DNA of 64,000 bases. Origin: Photorhabdus akhurstii. GTDB lineage: Bacteria; Pseudomonadota; Gammaproteobacteria; Enterobacterales; Enterobacteriaceae. Made by a program: the position numbers and the translations under genes. The notes beneath the pieces are model-generated. The model was not told the origin of the DNA. It did not search any database and saw nothing but the letters and a program-made list of their open reading frames with translations. The DNA lies in the NCBI RefSeq assembly GCF_018448925.1, contig NZ_RCWE01000017.1, forward strand, positions 37,188 to 101,187, written 5' to 3'. Below are positions 1 to 10,100 of the stretch, one piece after another; the first letter of the stretch is position 1; every line of letters starts with the position of its first letter.

Positions 1-1
1 G

Positions 2-3000
2 GCGCAGGTGTTGTCGCGTACCAGCGGTCAGGAAAAAGTGGTGTTCGGCACCGTGCTGTTTGGACGGATGCAGGCAAGCGAAGGTGCTGACAATAGTATG
101 GGACTGTTTATCAATACCTTGCCGTTACGGTTGGATATGGATGATACCCCGGTATGGGACACTGTACAGGCAGCGCATACCCGACTCGCCGGACTATTAG
201 AGCATGAACATGCCTCACTGGCGTTGGCTCAGCGTTGTAGTGGCGTGCCGGGTGAGAGTCCTCTCTTTAGTAGTTTGTTGAATTATCGACATAATGCATT
301 GTCAACAACGTCAGATGAACTGATAAATGATCTTGAATTTATTAGCGGACAGGAGCGGACCAACTATCCGTTAGCGCTATCGGTGGAGGATTTTGGAGAC
401 GCTCTGGGACTGACTGCTCAGGTGGTACAACCGTTTGATCCGGCAAGGCTATGTGGTTATATGCAACAGGCGTTGGAAAGTCTGGTAGAAGCGCTTGAAC
501 AGGCGCCAGAGACACCGGTGAGGGCATTAAATATTCTGCCGGAAGCTGAGCGTACGTTATTGTTAACAACCTGGAACGCTACGGAAACAGTCTATCCTGA
601 GGCGCTATGTATTCATCAGTTGTTTGAACAACAGGTGGAGAAAAATCCGGATGCGATAGCGTTGGTGTATGAAGATCAGACCCTCAGTTATACTGAATTA
701 AATGCCCTCGCTAACCGACTGGCCCATCAATTGATTGCTCTGGGTGTTGTACCGGACCAGCGGGTAGCGATTTGCGTGTCACGTTCTCCGGCAATGGTGG
801 TGGGATTGTTGGCGGTATTAAAAGCCGGAGGAGCTTATGTGCCGCTAGATCCGGCCTATCCGGGTGAACGTCTGGCGCATATCTTGATTGATTCCACTCC
901 TGTAGTCGTGTTGGCTGATGGTATTGGACGGGAGGCACTCAGTGAAACAGGAGTGGCGGAACGGATTGTACTCGACCCGAATATCCAATTTAATCAGCCG
1001 GACAGCAACCCACAGGTTACGGCGTTGACGCCACAGCATCTGGCGTATGTGATTTACACCTCCGGCTCAACCGGGCAACCGAAAGGCGTAATGGTAGAAC
1101 ATCAGGCTGTTTATCAACGTAGTTTGGGTTTTAGTGAGACCTATGCAGTGACGGCGCAAGACCGGGTACTACAATTTTCCTCTTTTGCGTTTGATGCTTC
1201 AGTAGAAGAATTCTTTTCGTCATTATGTCATGGCGCCACGTTGGTTATCCGGAATGATAGTTGGCTGACTTCGGTGCCGGTATTTATCTCTTTAATCCGG
1301 CAACATGGTATTACAGTGATGTCTCTACCGACTCTATTTTTGTCTGAATTGGCGGTTGTAGGCGGTACATCACGGCTTCCTGAGTGCCTCCGGTTAGTCA
1401 TTATTGGTGGCGAGGCGGTGAAAAAGAGCGTCATTCAGGCGTGGTTTGCTCAAGAAACCTACCATCCACGGTTGTTAAATACGTATGGCCCAACGGAAAG
1501 TACTGTAATTGCAACCAGTCGGGAGATATTATCACCAGAAAATGATCGTTCAATTGGTCGGCCGGTTAAAAATACCTGTATTTACCTGTTGGACAGATAC
1601 GGCCAACCGGTGCCATTAGGTAGTATTGGCGAGATATATATTGGTGGTGTTGGCGTGGCGCGTGGTTATCTGAACCGACCTGAATTGACGGCTGAACGTT
1701 TCCTTATCGATCCATTTAGCGATAAGCCGGGTGCACGGATGTACCGAACCGGGGATTTGGCCCGTTACCTGCCGGATGGCAATTTGGAATTCTTGGGGCG
1801 TAACGACCATCAGGTGAAAATCCGCGGTTTCCGCATTGAACCCGGTGAAATTGAGGCTCGGTTGGTGGAGCACCCGGCGGTGAGTGAATCTGTGGTATTG
1901 GCGCAAGGGGAAGGGCAGGAGAAACGGTTGATTGCCTATGTTGTGGCACAGGCGGATGAAGGGCTGGCTAATAGCCTACGTACTCACTTGAGCGCTATTT
2001 TGCCTGATTATATGGTGCCGTCGGCTTTTGTGCGTCTGGATGCCTTCCCGTTAACCCCTAACGGTAAGTTGGATCGTCGTGCGCTGCCGACACCGGACAA
2101 TGAAGCGTTTGCTCATCAGGTTTTCGAAGCGCCACAAGGCGAAACGGAAACTGTATTAGCGGCGATTTGGTGTGAATTGCTAGGGGTTGAGCAGATTAGC
2201 CGGCATGACAGCTTCTTCGCGTTGGGCGGTCATTCCTTGCTCGCTATGCGAATGGTAAACCTTGCCGCGGGTCGTGGTTTAGTTTGTACATTGAATGCTG
2301 TGTTCCAATTCCCGGTGCTGACTGAACTGGCTGCAAAAATCACTTCAGATTTATTATCTCAGCCACAAAGTGAGGCTATATCGGTGCGACCTGACGGAAC
2401 GGGGCTGCCGTTGTTCTTTGTTCCCAGTGGCATGGGTGACCACTCCTATGTCTTTGGGTTAGCTCAGCATATCCAGTCAGGTTATCCAATTTATGCTTTG
2501 CCTTGGCCGTCCATCCATGAGGAGCCGATGTCAACGATGGAGGAGCAAGCTGTCAGAATGATCACCTTGATGAAAACTGTTCAACCGGTAGGCCCGTACC
2601 AGATATGCGGTTACTCTTCTGGTGGGATATTGGCTTACGCTATTGCTCAACAGCTTTTGAATGCCGGAGAAACGGTTAATTTCCTGGGCTTGATTGATAC
2701 GCCTGCGCCTCATTATTTTAGGAAAGAGTCCATACAGCCCAAATATCACTTCTTTACTGATCTGGCCCGGCGGTCAGGGGAGGAATTCCCAGAAGAGATT
2801 GCGGCGTTGTATCGGCAAATTGATGAGTTGAATTTGGTGCAGTTTATTGCAGCGGCGCAGGAACTGGCGTTATACCCTGCAAATCTGTGTGCTGATGTGA
2901 TCGCAAAACGTTGGGAACAGATCGCGCGTTATGCACAAATAGTTGCCAATTATGAGCCGTCGACATTAGCAATAACGTTGCATCAATTCTATGCGGTAGA

Positions 3001-3220
3001 CCCTTCCCCTGCGATTTCTTTTGTGACGGATGAAAAACCAAAGTCCATAAGCATAGAACCGTCGTTGGGCTGGGAACGGATAATGCCTAATACTTCTCTT
3101 GAGTTGATTGCGATGCCGGGTAACCATTTTAGTTTATTAGAGGATAATGAGAATAAAACTGTTTTAGCTCAAGCTTTGAATAGGGTGCTGGCAATCAGTT
3201 TTGAAAAGGAGGTGGCGTGA
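2..3220 (+). CDS. NRPS, 3' part: (C/E tail)-A-T-TE, truncated by window start
   Basis: This is the C-terminal part of a nonribosomal peptide synthetase whose start lies left of the window; the frame is open from base 2, so the GTG at base 8 is not a real start. It opens inside a dual C/E domain (to about 565). An A domain follows (from Cys at 608; SGSTG core; NTYGPTE), then a carrier domain (FFALGGHS, phosphopantetheine Ser codon 2234-2236) and a type I thioesterase (about 2376-3217). The TE nucleophile is the first Ser of GYSSGG (2615), with Asp 27 residues later in GLIDTPAP and His in PGNHFSLLE near the C terminus. The pocket code reads DAESIGTVIK by eye; Glu239 suggests a basic or polar side chain, and it is close to the bacitracin Lys code as I remember it (weak). 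The upstream C/E domain implies a D-configured penultimate residue, and this final module adds an L residue before release. The TE is nearly identical to those of the next two genes. Confidence 0.97.
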   Translation, partial: AQVLSRTSGQEKVVFGTVLFGRMQASEGADNSMGLFINTLPLRLDMDDTPVWDTVQAAHTRLAGLLEHEHASLALAQRCSGVPGESPLFSSLLNYRHNALSTTSDELINDLEFISGQERTNYPLALSVEDFGDALGLTAQVVQPFDPARLCGYMQQALESLVEALEQAPETPVRALNILPEAERTLLLTTWNATETVYPEALCIHQLFEQQVEKNPDAIALVYEDQTLSYTELNALANRLAHQLIALGVVPDQRVAICVSRSPAMVVGLLAVLKAGGAYVPLDPAYPGERLAHILIDSTPVVVLADGIGREALSETGVAERIVLDPNIQFNQPDSNPQVTALTPQHLAYVIYTSGSTGQPKGVMVEHQAVYQRSLGFSETYAVTAQDRVLQFSSFAFDASVEEFFSSLCHGATLVIRNDSWLTSVPVFISLIRQHGITVMSLPTLFLSELAVVGGTSRLPECLRLVIIGGEAVKKSVIQAWFAQETYHPRLLNTYGPTESTVIATSREILSPENDRSIGRPVKNTCIYLLDRYGQPVPLGSIGEIYIGGVGVARGYLNRPELTAERFLIDPFSDKPGARMYRTGDLARYLPDGNLEFLGRNDHQVKIRGFRIEPGEIEARLVEHPAVSESVVLAQGEGQEKRLIAYVVAQADEGLANSLRTHLSAILPDYMVPSAFVRLDAFPLTPNGKLDRRALPTPDNEAFAHQVFEAPQGETETVLAAIWCELLGVEQISRHDSFFALGGHSLLAMRMVNLAAGRGLVCTLNAVFQFPVLTELAAKITSDLLSQPQSEAISVRPDGTGLPLFFVPSGMGDHSYVFGLAQHIQSGYPIYALPWPSIHEEPMSTMEEQAVRMITLMKTVQPVGPYQICGYSSGGILAYAIAQQLLNAGETVNFLGLIDTPAPHYFRKESIQPKYHFFTDLARRSGEEFPEEIAALYRQIDELNLVQFIAAAQELALYPANLCADVIAKRWEQIARYAQIVANYEPSTLAITLHQFYAVDPSPAISFVTDEKPKSISIEPSLGWERIMPNTSLELIAMPGNHFSLLEDNENKTVLAQALNRVLAISFEKEVA

Positions 3221-3263
3221 TACTAATAAGTAAGGAATATTGGATAATTTAACGTTGGTGTGA

Positions 3264-3299
3264 CAATCCGGTATATATTGTTTATACCGGATTGTTTTT
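3264..3299 (+). terminator. Intrinsic terminator of the first NRPS gene
   Basis: A perfect 12-bp stem (3264-3275 with 3283-3294, core AATCCGGTATA), a 7-nt loop TATTGTT and a following T-run. It lies 43 bp after the stop codon. The same stem recurs after the other two synthetase genes. Confidence 0.9.
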
Positions 3300-3587
3300 G
3301 TTTTAAAACAGAATAATAGAATTGATAATTTCCATATGGGTTATTTAATCAAGTTTTTTCTGTCATCGATAGTAATTTAATCTAATCTGGCTTTGTTTTT
3401 TACTGATTTTCTTTGCTATATATAAAAATATATTTCATTGTTGTTTTCATGAATGATTAAGAATAATTAATGTAAAATATTGAAAATAGTCATATATTTT
3501 CCATTGTTAATATTGACCAATATCATGTCTATATATTTCTTTGATATGTTGAAATTAAACTATAAATTAATAAATGTCGCAGGGGTA

Positions 3588-3617
3588 AAGTAAATTACCG
3601 TGTAGAACGATTTACTT
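3588..3617. repeat. Inverted repeat AAGTAAAT / ATTTACTT
   Basis: An 8-bp perfect inverted repeat (3588-3595 and 3610-3617) separated by 14 nt, a little richer in GC than its surroundings. It sits 14 bp before the 21-bp palindrome at 3632. No T-run follows, so it is not an intrinsic terminator; it could be an operator half-site pair. Confidence 0.45.
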
Positions 3618-3631
3618 GGGGGATATTGTCC

Positions 3632-3652
3632 TGTAATGAATGATTCATTACA
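3632..3652. promoter_or_regulatory. 21-bp perfect palindrome, candidate operator
   Basis: TGTAATGAAT, a central G, then ATTCATTACA: a perfect palindrome with a 1-nt centre, in non-coding DNA about 850 bp before the 5-module gene. The shape fits a dimeric helix-turn-helix regulator site rather than an RNA hairpin, because there is no loop. I see no copy before the 12-module gene. The regulator is unknown. Confidence 0.45.
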
Positions 3653-4170
3653 TAGCTTATTGTTTTATAGCATTAATGTTTATTGTAAGATAGTGTGTAA
3701 TAAAGCCATTTCTAGTTTTAAATTGTTTCTTTATGGTATTAAACATAGTCATATTTATATCGGCTTTATAATCTTATTATTATAAAACAATATAATGAAT
3801 TTAATTTGAATTTGTATTGGTTCGTTTACGGTATTTACATTAACGATATTATTTATTTGTTGAAAAATAGTGCGTTATGAATTACTTTAACCCAGACTTA
3901 TATCTTCAAATAATTGAATATATAGGAAGGCTTGTAAATGTTGAATAAGTTACATTTGTAATTGAAATATTAGTTAATTATTAAGGTAAAGAATTTATTT
4001 TATAGGTAATTATCAAAGTAAACTTTTTTGATAATTGAGGGTTAATTTATTCATTTTATCTTTATAAATTTTTAATTTATTTTTGAAATGATTTTAATTA
4101 GATATTAATAGAGAATTAGATAAAATACAGGAGTGATTTAGTATTTATCCATAATTAAATAAAGTTAACG

Positions 4171-4192
4171 ATTCCATCTTAAATGATGGAAT
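4171..4192. repeat. Inverted repeat ATTCCATC / GATGGAAT
   Basis: An 8-bp perfect stem with a 6-nt spacer TTAAAT (4179-4184), about 310 bp before the start of the 5-module gene. No T-run follows. It could be an operator or a hairpin in a long leader transcript. Confidence 0.4.
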
Positions 4193-4366
4193 TCAATGTC
4201 AGCCAATTAAAATTGCAGTCAATTAATAGAATTTATCTAAAAAACAGGGACAAAAATAAAATATTTTATTCCGGATTATAAGATGAATTATTTACTCCGT
4301 TGTCAGGAAAATTAGTGTCAAAAAATTGTTAATTAGTTGTTGTCAACCGGACTGTAGCATCCCGTA

Positions 4367-4498
4367 TTTGAATGTCTTGAATTGATGTCAGATGTGTCCG
4401 TTTTTATTTCTTGGGGGCAAGAAGTAAGAAAGAAATATTGGTAATGGTTGTCAGAAATGACAGTTTTCAAATTTCTAACAGATTCGTTGAGGTAGTAA
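4367..4498 (+). promoter_or_regulatory. Conserved NRPS leader with two inverted repeats and RBS
   Basis: This block matches 21812-21943 before the 12-module gene almost base for base, while the DNA further upstream is much less similar. It contains a hairpin with a GGGG loop (4406-4425; stem core TTCTTG/CAAGAA). It also contains an inverted repeat TGTCA-N4-TGACA (4449-4462) whose arms are conserved but whose 4-nt centre differs between the copies (GAAA here, GGTA there). The ribosome binding site GAGG is at 4489-4492, 6 nt before the ATG at 4499. No clear -35/-10 pair is visible, so the block may be a transcribed leader as well as promoter. Confidence 0.7.
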
Positions 4499-7111
4499 AT
4501 GAAAGATAGCATTACTCAAGCAGGAAGTGCTTTTAAAGCTGAACTCCTCTCTCAAACATCAGAAAATATAACCAACGTAAATAACATTTTGCCACCGACT
4601 CAGAATGTAAAGAATATTCCCCAGACGTTTACATTCAGTGAATCATTTTGGTGTGAACGTCTTGCTGCTTTGCAACCCCTCCAATTACCTTTTGAAACCG
4701 CCGGAGAACAAGCGGAACCCAGTTGGGTAATCAGTGACTGGCAGCCCCCGTTGCCAAAAAATGGTGAAGAAGAGCCACTACGAACGTTGTTGCAGGCATT
4801 CGTTATCTATCTTGCGCGTCTGACTCAACAGACGACATTCCAAATTGGTTGGTGCGTGGATGGAGTAAACGATAAGTCGGCAGATTTGGCGCCGGTGGCG
4901 CCAATGGTCGTTGAGATGGAGTTTGATAAGCCCTGGCATGTGGCAGCGAACGGGTTGGATGGTGAGTTGGCCCGGTTGAGCCGGTACCACACATTTAGTC
5001 GAGATCTCCTCGCGCGCGCTCCTTCATTGTGGGCTATTCCGGCGTTGACAACTCATTGTCCGTGGCGGATAGCCGTTTCTGTCATAGCGGAAGATAGGCC
5101 GTGTGATCAGGCGCCACAGGGCGAATTACTGACGCTGCAAATCAATGCGCAGGGCGGTTTTCGTTGGATCTACGATGAAAATCGCCTGAGTACGGAAGTG
5201 GTTCTGCGCATGGGTGAACATTTACAGGTGCTGGCAGCGTCACAAAGACAGGGAGAGGAAATCCCTATCTGGCAGCTTAATTTGTTATCTGAAGCTGAGC
5301 GTACCTTGCTACTGGAAACCTGGAACGCCACGGAGACCCCTTATCCTGATCCATTATGTATTCATCAATTATTTGAGCAACAGGCAGAACAAGCCCCGCA
5401 CGCCACGGCGTTGGAATATCAAGAACAGACCCTCAATTATGCGGAATTGAATACCCGTGCTAACCGATTGGCTCATCAACTGATTGCGCTGGGCGTCACA
5501 CCGGACCGGCGGGTAGCGATTTGTGTGGAGCGCTCCCCGATGATGGTGGTGGCATTGCTGGCAGTGCTGAAAGCCGGTGGGGCTTATGTGCCGCTGGATT
5601 CGACTTATCCGCGGGAACGTCTGGCATATATCCTGAGTGACAGTGCGCCGTCAGTGGTGCTGGTTGATGAAGCTGGCCGGGCGGCGCTGGGCGAACAGGC
5701 GCTGGTAGGCATGACGATACTAGACCCGAATATCCAACTTAACCAGCCTGACAGCAACCCGCAGATCCCGGCGTTGACGCCACAGCATCTGGCCTATGTG
5801 ATTTACACCTCCGGCTCTACTGGGCAGCCGAAAGGGGTGATGGTGGAACATCAGGCAATTTACCAACGTTATCTGGGTTTTAATGACACCTATGCCGTCA
5901 CCGCGCAAGACCGGCTATTGCAGTTTGCCGCGTTTGCGTTTGATGTTTCAGTGGAAGATTTCTTTTCGTCATTATGCAACGGGGCCACACTGGTTATCCG
6001 GGATGATAGCTGGCTGGCTTCGATACCAGAATTTATTGCCTTAACCCGACAATATCGTATTACGATGATGTCACTGCCGACGCTATTCTGGTCTGAGCTG
6101 GCGGCCAGAGATAGTGGATTACCGCTACCAGATTGTCTCCGGCTCATCATCATTGGAGGGGAGGCGGTGAAAAAGAGCGCCATTCAGGCGTGGTTTAGAC
6201 AGACGGGCCACCGGCCCCGGCTATTGAATGGTTATGGCCCGACGGAAAACACCGTGACGGTGACCTATAAGGACGTGCTATCCCCGGAAGATGCCCGTTC
6301 TATCGGCCGACCGGCTAAAAATGCCCGTATCTACCTGTTGGGCAAATATGGCGAACTGGTACCCGTAGGTTGCGTGGGCGAGATGTACATTGGCGGCGTG
6401 GGTGTGGCTCGGGGTTATCTCAACCGGCCAGCGTTGAGCGTGGAACGTTTTATGCTGGATACTTTTAGTCCGGTATCCGGCGAACGGATGTATCGTTCTG
6501 GGGATTTGGCCCGCTATCTGCCGGATGGTGACTTAGAATTTCTGGGCCGTAACGATGAGCAGGTTAAAATTCGCGGTTTTCGAATTGAACTGGGGGAAAT
6601 TGAAACCCGGCTAACGGAACATCCGGCGGTACAAGAGGCGGTGGTGTTGGCACTGGATGGCGATCAGGGCAAACGGCTGGTGGCCTATGTGGAGGCGGAA
6701 GCAAATGAGAGATTAGCGGCTGATTTGCGTGAATACCTGAGTGCCATTTTACCTGACTATATGGTACCGGCGGCTTTTGTGCGTCTGGATACCTTCCCGC
6801 AAACTCCGAGTGGCAAGTTAGATCGCCGGGCGTTGCCAGCGCCAGGGGAAGACGATTTTGCCCGTCAGATTTATGAAGCTCCACAAGGGAAGGCTGAAAT
6901 CACTCTAGCGGCCATTTGGCGTGAATTATTGGGCATTGAACAAATCAGTCGGCATGACAGTTTCTTTGCGTTGGGTGGTCATTCCCTACTCGGCGTGCAG
7001 ATGATTGAGCATTTGCGTCACTTGGGTTTGACGCTGACGGCGCGTGATCTGTTCCAGTCGCCGGTGCTGTCAGCATTGGCTCAAACGTTGGGACAGCATC
7101 AGGCTGTGATA
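4499..7111 (+). other. 5-module NRPS, starter module 1: half-C, A1, T1
   Basis: After about 45 linker residues comes the C-terminal lobe of a condensation domain (about 4634-5325) without the HHxxxDG-bearing lobe. A1 runs from 5357 (SGSTG core at 5804-5824; FDVSVED at 5939; NGYGPTE at 6227; A10 Lys at 6815). The carrier Ser codon is 6983-6985. Code DVESIGGVTK; Glu239 may bind a basic side chain, but the substrate is not assigned. A1 closely resembles A6 of the 12-module gene, where the same A domain sits in an internal module. Confidence 0.85.
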
Positions 7112-10100
7112 GTGCCGCCTAACGTCATCACGCCAGCCACCACGGCTCTAACGCCGGAGATGTTGCCGCTGATTGATTTGATTCAGACTGACATTGACCG
7201 CATCGTCGAGCAGGTACCGGGGGGAATGACGAATATTCAGGATATCTATGCGTTGTCGCCGTTACAGGACGGTATCCTGTTCCACCACCTGTTGGAACAG
7301 GAAGGCGACCCCTATTTGGTGCTCTATCCGGTGGCTTTTGCTAACCGCTCTTTGCTGGATCGTTATCTGACGGCAGTACAACAGGCGATTGATCGCCATG
7401 ATATCTTGCGGACGGCTTTTATCTGGCAAGGATTGTCAGTCCCGGCGCAGGTGGTCTTGCGTCGGGCGCGGTTGCCTGTGACGGAACTGACCCTAGATCC
7501 GGCTGACGGCCCAGTCATTGACCAGTTAACCCGGCGTTTTGATCCCGCGCAGTATCGTCTTGACTTGCGTCAGGCGCCGCTACTGCATTTTGTTATCGCC
7601 CAAGAAACCGATGGCCGTTGGTTCTTACTGGAATTACAACATCACTTGATCGGTGACCATGAAACGATGGAAGTGATGCACCGTGAAGTGCGGGCCTATT
7701 TTACCGGACAGGGGGAGCATCTGCCAGCGCCGGTGCCGTTCCGTAATCTGGTGGCCGAGGCCCGGTTGGGAGTGAGTCAGGCAGCGCATACCCATTTCTT
7801 CACCGATATGTTGGCGGCAGTGGATGAGCCAACGTTGCCGTTTGGGCTGACAGGTGTGCATCGTGATGGATCTCAGAAGACGGAATCTCACTGGATATTA
7901 GCTCCTGAGTTAAATGGCCGTTTGCGCAGTCAGGCTCGGAGTTTGGGCGTCAGTCTGGCGGCGTTGTGTCATCTGGCCTGGGCGCAAGTGTTATCGCGTA
8001 CCAGCGGACAGGAAAAAGTGGTGTTTGGTACCGTCCTGTTTGGACGCATGGCCGTGGGGGAAGGAATGGGATTGTTCATCAATACCCTGCCGTTGAGGCT
8101 GGATATGGATGAGACCCCGGTACGGGACAGTGTGCGGGAGGCGCATCTGCGGCTGGCTGAATTGTTGGAACATGAGCATGCTCCGTTGGCGCTGGCTCAA
8201 CGATGCAGTGGGGTTGACAGAGGTACGCCGCTCTTTAGCGCCCTGTTGAACTATCGCCATAATGAGCAGCCCGATCCTTTGGATGAAACAATGGCCGGGA
8301 TTGAATTCTTGGGCGAACAGGAGCGAACTAACTATCCGTTTGTGCTGTCGGTAGAGGATGGCGGTTCTACTCTGGGGCTGACGGCTCAGGTCGTGCAACC
8401 GTTTGATCCGGAAAGCCTATGCGGTTATATGCAACAGTCACTGGAGAGTTTGGCGGCAGCGCTGGAGCAAACCCCGGACATGCCCGTTCGGGTATTGGAT
8501 ATCCTGCCGGAAGCGGAGCGTACCTTGTTGTTAGAAACTTGGAACGCCACGGAAACCGTCTATCCTGAACAGTTATGTATCCAGCAGTTGTTTGAACAAC
8601 AGGTAGAAAAAACTCCAACGGCGACAGCGCTGATAGCTGGAGATAAAACTCTGAGCTATACAGAACTGAATACCCGTGCTAACCGGCTAGCTCGTCAGTT
8701 AATCGAACAAGGGATTTGTCCCGGTGATCATATTGCGCTTTTGCTAGAGCGATCGATAGAACTGGTGGTAGCTCAATTGGCTATTCTTAAAGCCGGTGCC
8801 GTTTACGTGCCGGTTGATCCCAGTGTGCCGGATGATCGGAAGAATTGGCTGATAAATGACTGTTCAGCTAAGTTGCTGATTACTGATGAACAATCTGAGA
8901 TTCCTGTCGGCCTTTTGGTTCCGCTGTTTCGTCTCTCGAATAAGACAGACACGAGCAAAGAGGAAGATTGCCTCAACCCTGATTTACCGCATTCCAGTGC
9001 CGATTTAGCGTATATCATGTACACCTCCGGTTCTACCGGTACCCCAAAAGGGGTATTGGTACCTCATCGTGCGGTGGCACGGTTGGTTATCAATAATGGT
9101 TATGCCGAAATCGGTCAGGATGATCGGGTTGCTTTTACAGCTAATCCTGCTTTCGATGCCAGCACATTTGAAGTCTGGGCGCCGTTACTCAATGGCGGAG
9201 CATTAGTGGTTATTGACCGCTCCACGTTATTAACACCACAGGAGTTAGTGCGGGTTTTACAGGCCCGCCAGATCACGGTTCTGTGGCTGACTATCGGGTT
9301 GTTTAACCGGCTGGCGGCAGAGTTATCTCCGGTTCTGCCGCAGATTAAGATCCTGATTTTCGGGGGAGACATACCCGATTTACATGTGATTGCTCAGGTT
9401 CTGGATAATCGTCCGCCACAACAATTATTGCAGGCTTATGGTCCGAGTGAGGGAACCACTTTTACCACCATGTATCCTATTGCGGCATTAGCGCAGGGAG
9501 TGACTCGCATTCCCATTGGTCGGCCGATAGCCAATACACGTATTTATCTGCTGGATGCTTATGGTCAGCCGGTACCGTCAGGTGCGATTGGTGAGATTTA
9601 TGTAGGGGGAGATGGAGTGGCCTGCGGTTATCTTAATCGCCCTGACCAAACTGCTGAACGTTTCCTGACAGATCCATTTAGTGATCAACCGGATGCGCGT
9701 ATGTATCGGACCGGGGATTTGGCCCGTTATCTGCCGGATGGCAATCTGGAATTTCTGGGCCGTAATGACCAACAGGTTAAAATCCGCGGCTTCCGTATTG
9801 AACCGGGGGAAATTGAGAATCGTCTAGTGGAGCATCCGGCGGTGCGAGAGGCGGCGGTGTTGGCGTTAGGCGATGGGCCGGAAAAACGGCTGGTGGCCTA
9901 TGTGGCGGCGGAAGCCCATGAGGGGCTGGCGATGAGTTTACGTGATCACCTGAGCGCCATTTTACCGGATTACATGGTGCCGACAGCCTTTGTGCGTCTG
10001 GATGGGTTTCCACTGACTCCGAACGGTAAACTGGATCGCCGAGCGCTCCCAGCACCGGACAATGAAGCTTTGGCCCGTCAGGTTTATGCTGCGCCGCAAG

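Larger units (their letters stand above)
3300..4366. other. AT-rich intergenic region without a recognisable gene
   Basis: About 1.07 kb of very AT-rich DNA with no convincing coding sequence on either strand. Just after the terminator, 3306-3346 resembles the matching place after the second gene (about 20953-20995: AGAATAA, CCATAT, GTTATTT shared in order). From 3768 it begins to match the region before the third gene; a 16-mer ATAATCTTATTATTAT is exact at 3768-3783 and 21604-21619. Inverted repeats inside it are listed separately. Its length leaves room for long-range regulation of the giant gene downstream, but no promoter can be placed with confidence. Confidence 0.6.

Noticed and set aside
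8-3220. GTG at base 8 as a genuine start codon
   Set aside because: The frame is open to the window edge and the sequence there is in the middle of a conserved C/E domain (AQVLSRTSGQ), so the gene starts outside the window.
3221-4498. Genes 1 and 2 being one synthetase broken by a mutation
   Set aside because: Gene 1 ends with a complete TE and a terminator, and gene 2 has its own leader, ribosome binding site and starter half-domain. They are separate enzymes.
7640-7660. HHLIGDH in the C/E domains read as a damaged HHxxxDG motif
   Set aside because: Every C/E domain in the window has it, with both histidines and the Asp kept. A consistent family variant is more likely than repeated inactivation.
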